From contig CALXBY010000001.1 in assembly GCA_944386675.1 (NCBI GenBank), positions 1-64,000 on the forward strand: DNA of 64,000 bases. The letters run 5' to 3'. The notes under the pieces are model-generated. The model had not been told where the DNA came from. It was given only the letters and a program-made list of their open reading frames with translations, and searched no databases. Position 1 is the first letter of the stretch. Every line of letters starts with the position of its first letter. The position numbers and the translations under genes were made by a program. Origin of the DNA: an uncultured Clostridia bacterium. Its GTDB lineage: Bacteria; Bacillota; Clostridia; TANB77; CAG-508. Below, piece by piece: positions 25,306 through 33,641 of this stretch.

Positions 25306-26538
25306 ATGAAAATATTAGTGTTAAACTCAGGAAGTTCATCATTAAAATATCAAGTAATTGATATGGATACCCAAAACGTTTTAGCAAAAGGATATTTTGA
25401 AAGAATTGGTCAATCAGATTCGTTTTTGACACATAAAGTAAACGGGGAAGTACATAAATTCGAACATTATGCAAAAAACCATGATAAAGCTATTTCATTT
25501 GTACTAAGCAGGCTTACAAATCCTCATTATGGTGTTATTAAAAGCTTAGAAGAGCTAGAAGGAATTGGACATAGAGTGGTTCATGGTGGTGAAAAATTTG
25601 CCAATCCAGTTGTGATAACAGATGAAGTAATAAAAGGAATAGAAGATTGCATAGATTTAGCACCACTTCATAATCCAGCAGCAATACTTGGGATAAAAGC
25701 TTGCAAGAAATTAGCACCTAATATAAAAATGGTAGCTGTATTTGATACAGCATTTCACCAAACATTAGAAAAGGAAAGATATATTTATCCAATACCATAT
25801 GAATATTATGAAAAATATGGAGTAAGAAAATATGGATTTCATGGAACTTCACATCAATTTGTAGCAAACAGAGCAGCCCAATTGGTTGGAAAAGACATTA
25901 AAGAATTAAAAATTATTAATTGTCATTTAGGGCAAGGTGCAAGCATTTGTGCAATTCAAAATGGAAAGTCAGTAGAAACTAGTATGGGATTAACACCACT
26001 AGGCGGAATCTCTATGGGAACCAGAAGCGGTGATTTAGACCCATCAGTTGTGACATTTATTATGAAAAAAGAAAATCTAAAACCAGATGAAATGGAAAAG
26101 ATATTAAATAAGCAATCAGGTGCTTATGGAATATCAGGTGTATCAGTAGATTTTAGAGATATAGAGGCAGAAGCGGCAGCTGAAGATGAAAGGTCAATAT
26201 TAGCACTTGATAATTTTCATTACTTAGTGGCAAGTTATGTAGCAAAATGTGCAGTAGCAATGAATGGATTTGACGTTTTAACCTTTACAGCAGGTGTAGG
26301 AGAAAAAGGGCAAGACTCAAGAGAAGCAATTTGTGATTATTTAGAAGTATTTGGTGTCAAAATAGATAAAGAATATAATCAAAAAGTAAAAGGTATAGAA
26401 GCAGAAATTACAGCAAAAGATGCAAAAATAAGAACATTTGTAATTCCAACAAATGAGGAACTTATGATAGCAAGAGCTGTTAGGGACGTGCCAAATCGTT
26501 TCAAAATGAAACCAAAAGGGACAGTCCTAGAAATCTAA
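25306..26538 (+). CDS. ackA: Acetate kinase, first copy, with repeat-derived tail
   Basis: Converts acetyl phosphate and ADP to acetate and ATP. 410 residues. The family signatures LVLNSGSSSLKY, GHRVVHGGEKF, FDTAFHQT, FHGTSH, MGTRSGDLDP and PTNEELMIA are present. The nucleotide loop reads FTAGVGEKGQDSR where the family normally has GIGEN, an Asn-to-Lys change. The natural protein would end soon after NEELMIARAV; instead the last ~15 residues (DVPNRFKMKPKGTVLEI) are encoded by one arm of a perfect 44-base inverted repeat. It is operonic with pta. Confidence 0.93.
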   Translation: MKILVLNSGSSSLKYQVIDMDTQNVLAKGYFERIGQSDSFLTHKVNGEVHKFEHYAKNHDKAISFVLSRLTNPHYGVIKSLEELEGIGHRVVHGGEKFANPVVITDEVIKGIEDCIDLAPLHNPAAILGIKACKKLAPNIKMVAVFDTAFHQTLEKERYIYPIPYEYYEKYGVRKYGFHGTSHQFVANRAAQLVGKDIKELKIINCHLGQGASICAIQNGKSVETSMGLTPLGGISMGTRSGDLDPSVVTFIMKKENLKPDEMEKILNKQSGAYGISGVSVDFRDIEAEAAAEDERSILALDNFHYLVASYVAKCAVAMNGFDVLTFTAGVGEKGQDSREAICDYLEVFGVKIDKEYNQKVKGIEAEITAKDAKIRTFVIPTNEELMIARAVRDVPNRFKMKPKGTVLEI

Positions 26539-26720
26539 AAAGAAAGAAAAGATAGTTTCAGTATAAATAATATAAAATTAAGAATTTTAAGACATATGTA
26601 TGATTTAAAAATTTTATACAAATTGGGAATTGCTATAAAACAGGGAAGATTATTTGAATTTTAAAATAATTAAGGTCTGTCCCTTTTGGTTTCATTTTGA
26701 AACGATTTGGCACGTCCCTA
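26481..26720. repeat. Perfect 44-base inverted repeat between the ackA copies
   Basis: Left arm 26481-26524 lies in the 3' end of the first ackA; right arm 26677-26720 ends 2 bases before the GAAGGAGG site of the second. The arms are exact reverse complements with 152 bases between. Each has the core TAGGGACGTGCC and an internal palindrome, GTTTCAAAATGAAAC. It is a member of the GGGAC-core repeat family. Confidence 0.9.
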
Positions 26721-26733
26721 GAAGGAGGAAAAA

Positions 26734-27924
26734 ATGAAAGTTTTAGTTTTAAATTGTGGTAGTTCATCACTAAAGTATCAATTAATTAATATGGAGACAG
26801 AAGAAGTATTAGCTTCTGGAAAGTATGAAAGAATTGGAGAAAAAGAAGCATTTATTACACATAAGGTAAATGGTCAAAAAATTGAAATCCAAAAACCAGC
26901 ATATGATCATAAAGAAGCAATTGAATTTACATTAGAGCAATTTACAAATCCAGAATACAAAGTAATTGATTCTTTAGATGAAATTAATGCAGTAGGACAT
27001 AGAGTGGTTCATGGTGGAGAAATTTTTAAAGAATCTATTGTAATTGATGATAAAGTAATTAAAGAAATTGAATCTTGTAGTGAGTTTGCACCATTACATA
27101 ATCCAGCAGCAGTTTTAGGAATGGAAGCTTGTAAAAAAGTTATGGCTAATGTACCAATGGTAGCTGTTTTTGATACAACATTTCACCAAACAATGCCTAA
27201 AGATAAATATATATATCCAATTCCTTATGAATATTATAAAAAGTATGGAATTAGAAAATATGGTTTCCATGGTACATCACATATGTATGTATCTCAAAGA
27301 CTAGGAGAAATAGAAAATAAATCACTAGAAGGAACAAAAATTGTTACTTGCCATTTGGGTCAAGGAGCAAGTATCTGTGCTGTAAAGGACGGAAAATCAA
27401 TGGATACAAGTATGGGATTAACACCACTTGGAGGATTACCAATGGTAACAAGAAGTGGCGATTTAGATCCATCAGTTGTAACATTTATTATGAAAAAAGA
27501 AAATATTGCTCCTCAAGAAATGGAAGATATGTTAAATAAAAAATCAGGATTAGCAAGCATTTCAAAAATGGCACCAGATTTTAGAGTTATAGAAGATGAA
27601 TCTAATAAAGGAACAGAGGATGCAAAAATTGCTATAGAACAATTTAATTATGCAATTGCAAGTTATATAGCAAAATATGCAGTTGCTATGAAAGGAATTG
27701 ATTATATCATTTTTACAGGTGGTATTGGTGAAAATCAAATTAATATTAGAAAAGGTATTTGTGAAAAACTAGAATTTATGGGTGTAAAATTAGACTTAAG
27801 TGAAAACAACATGAGAGGAGAAGAAAAAGTGATTTCAACACCTGATTCAAAAGTAAAAGTATATGTTATCCCAACAAACGAAGAATTAATGATTGCAAAA
27901 GAAACAATGAGATTAGTAAAATAA
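26734..27924 (+). CDS. ackA: Acetate kinase, second copy
   Basis: Same reaction as the upstream copy; 396 residues, the normal family length, with a normal end (NEELMIAKETMRLVK). It keeps LVLNCGSSSLKY, GHRVVHGGE, HGTSH and the canonical nucleotide loop FTGGIGENQINIR. One usually constant position differs: MVTRSGDLDP in place of MGTRSGD. The two copies are clearly paralogous over their whole length but differ throughout, so the duplication is not recent. It may be specialised for another acyl phosphate such as propionyl phosphate (inference). It starts behind AGAAGGAGG. Confidence 0.93.
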   Translation: MKVLVLNCGSSSLKYQLINMETEEVLASGKYERIGEKEAFITHKVNGQKIEIQKPAYDHKEAIEFTLEQFTNPEYKVIDSLDEINAVGHRVVHGGEIFKESIVIDDKVIKEIESCSEFAPLHNPAAVLGMEACKKVMANVPMVAVFDTTFHQTMPKDKYIYPIPYEYYKKYGIRKYGFHGTSHMYVSQRLGEIENKSLEGTKIVTCHLGQGASICAVKDGKSMDTSMGLTPLGGLPMVTRSGDLDPSVVTFIMKKENIAPQEMEDMLNKKSGLASISKMAPDFRVIEDESNKGTEDAKIAIEQFNYAIASYIAKYAVAMKGIDYIIFTGGIGENQINIRKGICEKLEFMGVKLDLSENNMRGEEKVISTPDSKVKVYVIPTNEELMIAKETMRLVK

Positions 27925-28071
27925 AGTAAAAAGATATTTACATAAAGAAGATAATGTGATATACTAGTAATATCAATTTTTTAAAGAGAGAATGATGACA
28001 GGATTATTAAACAAGTTCTGCATCATTTCATTTTATAATTTTTAAATATTTTAATAGATGGAGGAGTTAAT

Positions 28072-29577
28072 ATGGCAAAGATTTTAGAAGATATTTCAAG
28101 AACATTTAATGAATTTTTACTATTACCAAATTTAACAGATGAAAGATGTATACCAAGCAAGGTATCACTAAAAACACCACTTGTAAAATTCAAAAAAGGT
28201 GAAGAACCAAAATATTATGCAAATATCCCAATGGTATCAGCTATTATGCAATCTGTATCAGGTGTAGATATGGGAATTGCATTAGCAAGAGAAGGTGGTG
28301 TAGCATTTATTTATGGTTCACAAAGTATTGAATCACAAGCAGATATGGTAAGACAAGTAAAAAAACATAAAGCAGGATTTATTGTAAGTGATTCTAACGT
28401 AAAATCAGGAACACCTTTAAAAGATGTAATTGAATTAGTTTTAAAAACAGGACATTCAACAGTTATGATAACAGAAGATGGAACAGCAAAAGGAAAATTC
28501 ATAGGATTAGTAACAGATAAAGATTACCGTATATCAAGAGATGATATGGATGCACCAATTGATAATTTTATGACACCAAAAGAAAAAGCTGTATGGGCAC
28601 ATGAAGGAATTTCTTTATCAGAAGCTAATGATATGATATGGGAAAATAAAATTGCATGTTTGCCAATATTAACAGAAGAAGGAAATTTAAAATATTTAGT
28701 ATTTAGAAAAGATTATGAAGAGAGAAAAAATAACCCAAATTCTTTATTAGATGAGAATAAACGATATATTGTAGGTGCAGGAATCAATACAAGAGACTAT
28801 GAAGAAAGAATACCAGCTTTAGTAGATGCAGGGGTTGATTTAATTTGTATGGATTCATCTGATGGATATTCTGTATGGCAAAAAAATACAATTGATTTTG
28901 TAAGAGCAAAATATGGAGATTCTGTTAAAATTGGTGCAGGAAATGTTGTAGACGCAGAAGGATTTAGATATTTAGCCGAAGCAGGTGCAGACTTTATTAA
29001 AGTTGGTGTAGGAGGAGGCTCTATTTGTATTACACGTGAAACCAAAGGGATTGGACGTGGACAAGCGTCAGCTTTAATTGATGTTGTTGCAGAAAGAGAT
29101 AAATATTTTGAAGAAACAGGAATCTATATCCCAGTTTGTTCAGATGGTGGAATTGTACATGATCATCATATTACTATTGCCTTAGCATTAGGAGCAGACT
29201 TTGTTATGATGGGAAGATATTTTGCAAGATTTGATGAAAGCCCAACAAGAGTTGTTAAAAAAGGAAATGGCTATGTAAAAGAATATTGGGGAGAAGGTTC
29301 AAATAGAGCAAGAAACTGGCAAAGATATGATATGGGAGGAGATAAAAAACTTTCATTTGAAGAAGGTGTTGATTCATACATTCCATATGCAGGAAAATTA
29401 AAAGATAATTTAGACATTACTTGTGCAAAAATAAAATCAACAATGTGTAACTGTGGAAGTGTTACAATTCCAGAATTACATGAAAAAGCAAGATTAACAT
29501 TAGTATCTGATGTTAGTATTTCAGAAGGTAGTGCACATGATGTTATTTTAAAAGAAATTGAGAATCAATATAAATAA
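28072..29577 (+). CDS. guaB: IMP dehydrogenase
   Basis: Oxidises IMP to XMP with NAD+, the committed step of GTP synthesis. 501 residues. The TIM barrel is interrupted after ~90 residues by a CBS-like pair ([38 protein letters not shown]). The active-site loop [20 protein letters not shown] holds the catalytic Cys319, and the flap carries the conserved Arg-Tyr pair in NWQRYDMGG. This loop wording is less common than the GIGPGSICTTR of most bacteria, so it belongs to a divergent branch of the family. It starts behind GGAGGAG and ends with a strong terminator. Confidence 0.95.
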   Translation: MAKILEDISRTFNEFLLLPNLTDERCIPSKVSLKTPLVKFKKGEEPKYYANIPMVSAIMQSVSGVDMGIALAREGGVAFIYGSQSIESQADMVRQVKKHKAGFIVSDSNVKSGTPLKDVIELVLKTGHSTVMITEDGTAKGKFIGLVTDKDYRISRDDMDAPIDNFMTPKEKAVWAHEGISLSEANDMIWENKIACLPILTEEGNLKYLVFRKDYEERKNNPNSLLDENKRYIVGAGINTRDYEERIPALVDAGVDLICMDSSDGYSVWQKNTIDFVRAKYGDSVKIGAGNVVDAEGFRYLAEAGADFIKVGVGGGSICITRETKGIGRGQASALIDVVAERDKYFEETGIYIPVCSDGGIVHDHHITIALALGADFVMMGRYFARFDESPTRVVKKGNGYVKEYWGEGSNRARNWQRYDMGGDKKLSFEEGVDSYIPYAGKLKDNLDITCAKIKSTMCNCGSVTIPELHEKARLTLVSDVSISEGSAHDVILKEIENQYK

Positions 29578-29602
29578 AGTAAAAAAATGTTGACAAATCT
29601 GA

Positions 29603-29646
29603 ATTACAATTATAAACTATAACTAGATTATAATTGTAATTTTTTT
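29603..29646 (+). terminator. Terminator of guaB
   Basis: A perfect 13-base stem (ATTACAATTATAA / TTATAATTGTAAT) followed by TTTTTT. A TTGACA lies at 29590-29595 just in front, so a promoter for the next gene may overlap the hairpin. Confidence 0.9.
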
Positions 29647-29662
29647 ATGTCATGGAGAGAAA

Positions 29663-30652
29663 ATGGAAGAAAAAGTAGATATTTTAGTAGCAACATATAA
29701 ACCAAATATTACATTTTTAGAGCAACAAATAGAGAGTATTTTAAATCAAACCCATAAAAATATACATATTATTATTTCTGATGATTGTTCAGGAGATGAA
29801 AATGTAGAAAAAGTCTTAAAACAATATGCAAAAAAAGATGAACGTATTAACTTTTATGTGCAAGAAAAAAATTTAGGCTATATTAAGAATTTTGAATTTT
29901 TATTAAAACAATCAAAGGCAAACTATGTGGCATTTTGTGACCAAGATGATATATGGGATAAGCAAAAAATAGAAAAAACATTAGAGAAATTAAAACAAAA
30001 AGATGTCGATTTAGTATATTGCAATGCAAGACATATTAATGAAAAAAATGAATTAATCCATTCAAATTATTTTCAATATAAAAATATGCCATTAGTAAAA
30101 GGAAAAAATAAGATATTAGCTATATCAAGATATTTAGGATTAGGATGTTCACAAATATTTACTGCAACAGTTAGAGAGAAGATGTTACCATATACTAATT
30201 TAGTAATGGCACATGATTGGCTTGCAAGTTTTGTGGCAAGTGAAGGAAAAGGTGTAGATTATATTGAAGAGCCACTTTTTTCCTATAGACTACATACTGA
30301 AAATGTTTTTGGAGGAAGAAGCTTACAGCAAAATATTAGCAGATGGAAACAAGAGTATGGTAAGTCATATCAGAGCTATTTGAAATATCGAAACGAAAAT
30401 GTAATTGATAAAGCGTATTTAAATGGAGCTAAAATGTGTTTAAACTATGCAAAAGAACAAAAAGACAAAGAAATAATATATACACTTATTCATTATTATG
30501 AAAAAATAAAGCAGTCAAAATATTTTAATTTTCACCTAATGAAATATATGCGATTTTTAGGTGGAAAAAATATGGTAAAAAAAATGATTAAAGAAATCAT
30601 CATTTTTCATATGCCAATTTTTGGATATTTCATATATCGTCTAGAAAAATAA
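29663..30652 (+). CDS. Family 2 glycosyltransferase
   Basis: A 329-residue cytosolic GT-A enzyme that adds a sugar to a lipid-linked glycan. The nucleotide-sugar fold is seen in VDILVATYKPNITFLEQQIE, IHIIISDDCSGDENVEKVL and the metal-binding FCDQDDIWDKQKIEKTL (~95-111). The acceptor side contains LVMAHDWLASFVA and YRLHTEN. This pattern matches the rhamnosyl-transferase-like (RgpB/RfbF-type) branch, fitting the dTDP-rhamnose genes in the same region. It starts the glycan cluster and is followed 19 bases later by a close paralogue. Donor and acceptor are not certain. Confidence 0.88.
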   Translation: MEEKVDILVATYKPNITFLEQQIESILNQTHKNIHIIISDDCSGDENVEKVLKQYAKKDERINFYVQEKNLGYIKNFEFLLKQSKANYVAFCDQDDIWDKQKIEKTLEKLKQKDVDLVYCNARHINEKNELIHSNYFQYKNMPLVKGKNKILAISRYLGLGCSQIFTATVREKMLPYTNLVMAHDWLASFVASEGKGVDYIEEPLFSYRLHTENVFGGRSLQQNISRWKQEYGKSYQSYLKYRNENVIDKAYLNGAKMCLNYAKEQKDKEIIYTLIHYYEKIKQSKYFNFHLMKYMRFLGGKNMVKKMIKEIIIFHMPIFGYFIYRLEK

Positions 30653-30671
30653 AACGGAGGACTAAAAAATA

Positions 30672-31652
30672 GTGGATGATGCACAAAAAATAGATATTTT
30701 GCTAGCAACTTATAATGGAGAAAAGTATTTAGAAGAACAAATAGAAAGTATTTTAAACCAAACATATAAGAATATTCATTTAATCATTTCTGATGATTGT
30801 TCAACAGATAGAACAAGGGACATTTTAAAAAAATATGAGGAAAATAACAATATAACAATTTATTATCAAGAAAAAAATTTGGGATTTGTTAATAATTTTG
30901 AATTTCTATTAAAAAAAGTAGAAAATGAATTATATATGTTATCAGACCAAGATGATGTTTGGAAGCCTAATAAAATAGAAGAAACGTTAAAAAAATTAAA
31001 GGAAGAAAATGCGGACTTGGTATTTACAGATTTAGAGATTGTAGATGAAAACTTAGTATGTATAAATTCTTCTTTTAATACAACTATGGGAAAAAAACAA
31101 AAAATTAAAAAAACGATAGGAACCAAGGACTTTGAGTATTTATATAACAATATTACAGGTTGTACAATTCTGTCTAAAAAGAAATACTTGCCAAAGATAT
31201 TACCACTTCCTAAAAAATCAAAATATATTATTCATGATTCATGGATAGGTTTAATAGTGTCTTTAAATGGTAAAATCGCTTATTTAGACAAACCTACGAT
31301 TCAATATAGGCAACATGGAAACAATCAAGTAGGAACAGAGAAGACATCTTATAAATGTAAAAAATTTCAGGAAATTCGAGAATTATTTATAAATGTCAAA
31401 AAAGATTTATTTGATACTTATTTGGAAAACCAAGAAAAATTTCCAGAGGATTTACAAAAATTAAATGAACAAGGAAAAGCCTATTTTGATAAAATTGAAA
31501 AAAAGCAGTTTGTTAATTTTCGAGGTTGGAAAACTTTTCATAGATTATACAAAAATGAAACAGGAAGTTATTATATATTAAACTTTATTATTTTCAATTT
31601 GCCAATATTAGGTAGATGCCTATTTGCTATTAGAAGAATAGTGAAAAAATAG
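30672..31652 (+). CDS. Family 2 glycosyltransferase, paralogue of the preceding gene
   Basis: 326 residues, the same architecture as the preceding gene: IDILLATYNGEKYLEEQIES, HLIISDDCSTDRTRDIL, MLSDQDDVWKPNKIEETLKK and the acceptor-side HDSWIGLIVSLNG with YRQHGNN. The start codon is GTG at 30672 behind GGAGG with a long (11-base) spacing; no ATG fits. The two adjacent enzymes probably add successive, similar sugars (likely rhamnose) to the glycan, an inference from their similarity to the RgpB/RfbF branch. Confidence 0.86.
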   Translation: MDDAQKIDILLATYNGEKYLEEQIESILNQTYKNIHLIISDDCSTDRTRDILKKYEENNNITIYYQEKNLGFVNNFEFLLKKVENELYMLSDQDDVWKPNKIEETLKKLKEENADLVFTDLEIVDENLVCINSSFNTTMGKKQKIKKTIGTKDFEYLYNNITGCTILSKKKYLPKILPLPKKSKYIIHDSWIGLIVSLNGKIAYLDKPTIQYRQHGNNQVGTEKTSYKCKKFQEIRELFINVKKDLFDTYLENQEKFPEDLQKLNEQGKAYFDKIEKKQFVNFRGWKTFHRLYKNETGSYYILNFIIFNLPILGRCLFAIRRIVKK

Positions 31653-31690
31653 CAGATATTCTGACAAAAACATGATAGGAAAGGAGAAAA

Positions 31691-31720
31691 TCGTATAATT
31701 TAAGTTTTAATATTATACGA
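31691..31720 (+). other. Hairpin between ribosome binding site and start codon
   Basis: TCGTATAAT and ATTATACGA form a perfect 9-base stem. The only good ribosome binding site (AAAGGAG at ~31680-31686) lies upstream of it, and the start codon ATG 31730 lies downstream. Folding would bring the two together. Confidence 0.55.
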
Positions 31721-31729
31721 GAAAAACAT

Positions 31730-33589
31730 ATGTATATCAAATTAAAAGATAGATTATTTCCTAAAGATAGTAAAATAAGACATTATTTAGTGTTATTGAA
31801 ACAAACATTTCAAACATTGAAAAATAGTGGAATAAAGGAAACAATAGCGAAAATTAAACAGTATGATAGAAAAGGACAGGAAAATAATACAATTGCATAT
31901 AAAAAATGGATAGAAGAAAATGAGCCAACAAAAGAGGTGCTAGAAGAACAGAGAAAGACAAACTTTGTAATACAACCTAAAATTAGTATTGTTATACCAT
32001 TATATAATACTAAAAAAGAATATCTAAAAGAAATTATTCAAAATATGAAAGCACAAACTTATTCTAATTGGGAGCTTTGTTTAGCAGATGGAAGTGAAAC
32101 TAAAGAACCAGAAATAGAAGAATTGACTAAATTAGATGAAAGAATACAATATCGATATTTAAATCAAAATTTGGGAATTGCTAAAAATACCAATGCAGCA
32201 ATAGAATTAGCTACAGGGGAATATATAGGTTTATTAGATCATGATGATTTATTAGCAGAGTTTGCAATCTATGAGGTTGTAAAATGTATTAATGAACATC
32301 CGGAAGCAAAACTTATATATTCTGATGAAGATAAATTTTCAAGTAGCCTTGAAGATAGATATAGCCCACATTTTAAACCAGATTTTGCAATTGATACCTT
32401 AAGATCTTCAAATTATATATGTCATTTTACAGTTATCAAATCAACACTTATGAAAGAAATTGGTGGATTTCATGAAGGATATGATGGCGCACAAGATTAT
32501 GATTTGTTTTTACGTATTGCAGAACATACAGATAAAGTTGTACATATTCCTAAAATTCTATACCACTGGAGAGTTCACCCAGGTTCTACGGCAGCAGCTG
32601 TAACAGGAGATGCAAAACCATATGCCTACGAAGCTGGAAAAAAAGTATTAGAAGACCATTTGAAAAGAATGAATTTACAAGGAACCGTGGAGCATGGTAA
32701 ATATTTGGGGACATATAAGATTACATATACTGTAAAGGATAAAGATAAGGTTTCTATTCTAATTCCTAATAAAGACCATGTAGAAGATTTAAAATTATGT
32801 ATAGATACTGTTTTACGTTTAACAACATATCCGAATTATGAAATTGTTGTAATAGAAAATAATAGTCAAAAGAAAGCAACATTTGATTACTATAAAAAAA
32901 TTGAAAAGCAAGATAAAATAAAAATAATATATTACCCAGGAAAGGAATACAACTATTCAAAAATTATCAATTATGGTGTAAAACAAGTAGATGGTACCTA
33001 TATCTTACAACTAAATAATGACACAGAATTGTTAACACCTAATTGGCTAGAACAATTTGTAGGATTAGCACAAAGACAAGATGTTGGAATAGTAGGAGCA
33101 AAGCTATATTATCCTGATAAGACAATTCAACATGCTGGAATTATCATAGGAATTAATGGAACAGCAGGTCATATTTTAAGAAACTTACCACAAAACAAAA
33201 AAGCTTATTTTTTCAGAGAAAGTATAATTCAAAATTTTAGTGCTGTGACAGGTGCTTGCTTATTTTCAAAAAAAGCAATTTATGAAGAAGTGGGTTATAT
33301 GAATGAAAAATATGAAGTAGCATTAAATGATGTAGATTTTTGTTTAAAGGTATGTGAAAAAGGTTACCAGGTTATATGGACACCATATATAGAGCTAAAT
33401 CATTTTGAATCTAAATCAAGGGGATATGAAACAACTAAAGAGCAAATAGAAAGGTATCAAAATGAAACAAAATTATTTAAAACAGACTGGAACAACCTAT
33501 TAGAAAAAGGAGATCCCTTCTTTAATATAAATTTTAGAACAGATATTGAAGACTATCGTATAAAAGAAGAGAAAGTATGTAAAGAGTAA
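31730..33589 (+). CDS. Two-domain family 2 glycosyltransferase
   Basis: A 619-residue protein with two GT-A domains in tandem, allowing two sugar additions by one chain. After an N-terminal helical region (~1-80), domain 1 has ISIVIPLYNTKKEYLKEII, YIGLLDHDDLL and LIYSDEDKF. Domain 2 (from ~340) has VSILIPNKDHVEDLKLCID, ILQLNNDTELLTPNWLEQF and the acceptor helix EVALNDVDFCLKVCEKGYQV. This layout is common in O-antigen and S-layer glycan loci. The start ATG 31730 has no adjacent ribosome binding site; the nearest is ~45 bases upstream, across a hairpin. Confidence 0.88.
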   Translation: MYIKLKDRLFPKDSKIRHYLVLLKQTFQTLKNSGIKETIAKIKQYDRKGQENNTIAYKKWIEENEPTKEVLEEQRKTNFVIQPKISIVIPLYNTKKEYLKEIIQNMKAQTYSNWELCLADGSETKEPEIEELTKLDERIQYRYLNQNLGIAKNTNAAIELATGEYIGLLDHDDLLAEFAIYEVVKCINEHPEAKLIYSDEDKFSSSLEDRYSPHFKPDFAIDTLRSSNYICHFTVIKSTLMKEIGGFHEGYDGAQDYDLFLRIAEHTDKVVHIPKILYHWRVHPGSTAAAVTGDAKPYAYEAGKKVLEDHLKRMNLQGTVEHGKYLGTYKITYTVKDKDKVSILIPNKDHVEDLKLCIDTVLRLTTYPNYEIVVIENNSQKKATFDYYKKIEKQDKIKIIYYPGKEYNYSKIINYGVKQVDGTYILQLNNDTELLTPNWLEQFVGLAQRQDVGIVGAKLYYPDKTIQHAGIIIGINGTAGHILRNLPQNKKAYFFRESIIQNFSAVTGACLFSKKAIYEEVGYMNEKYEVALNDVDFCLKVCEKGYQVIWTPYIELNHFESKSRGYETTKEQIERYQNETKLFKTDWNNLLEKGDPFFNINFRTDIEDYRIKEEKVCKE

Positions 33590-33641
33590 TTACTTTTTAC
33601 CAAAAGAATATATTTTAAAGTTTGGAAAGGAAAGAGGAAAA

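Noticed and set aside
27992..28045. 17-codon frame before guaB as a leader peptide
   Set aside because: The ribosome binding site is weak, the codons show no run of a regulatory residue and the hairpin around it is poor.
29590..29646. Attenuator for the first glycosyltransferase gene
   Set aside because: The stem-loop is adequately explained as the guaB terminator; the TTGACA in front lacks a well-placed -10.
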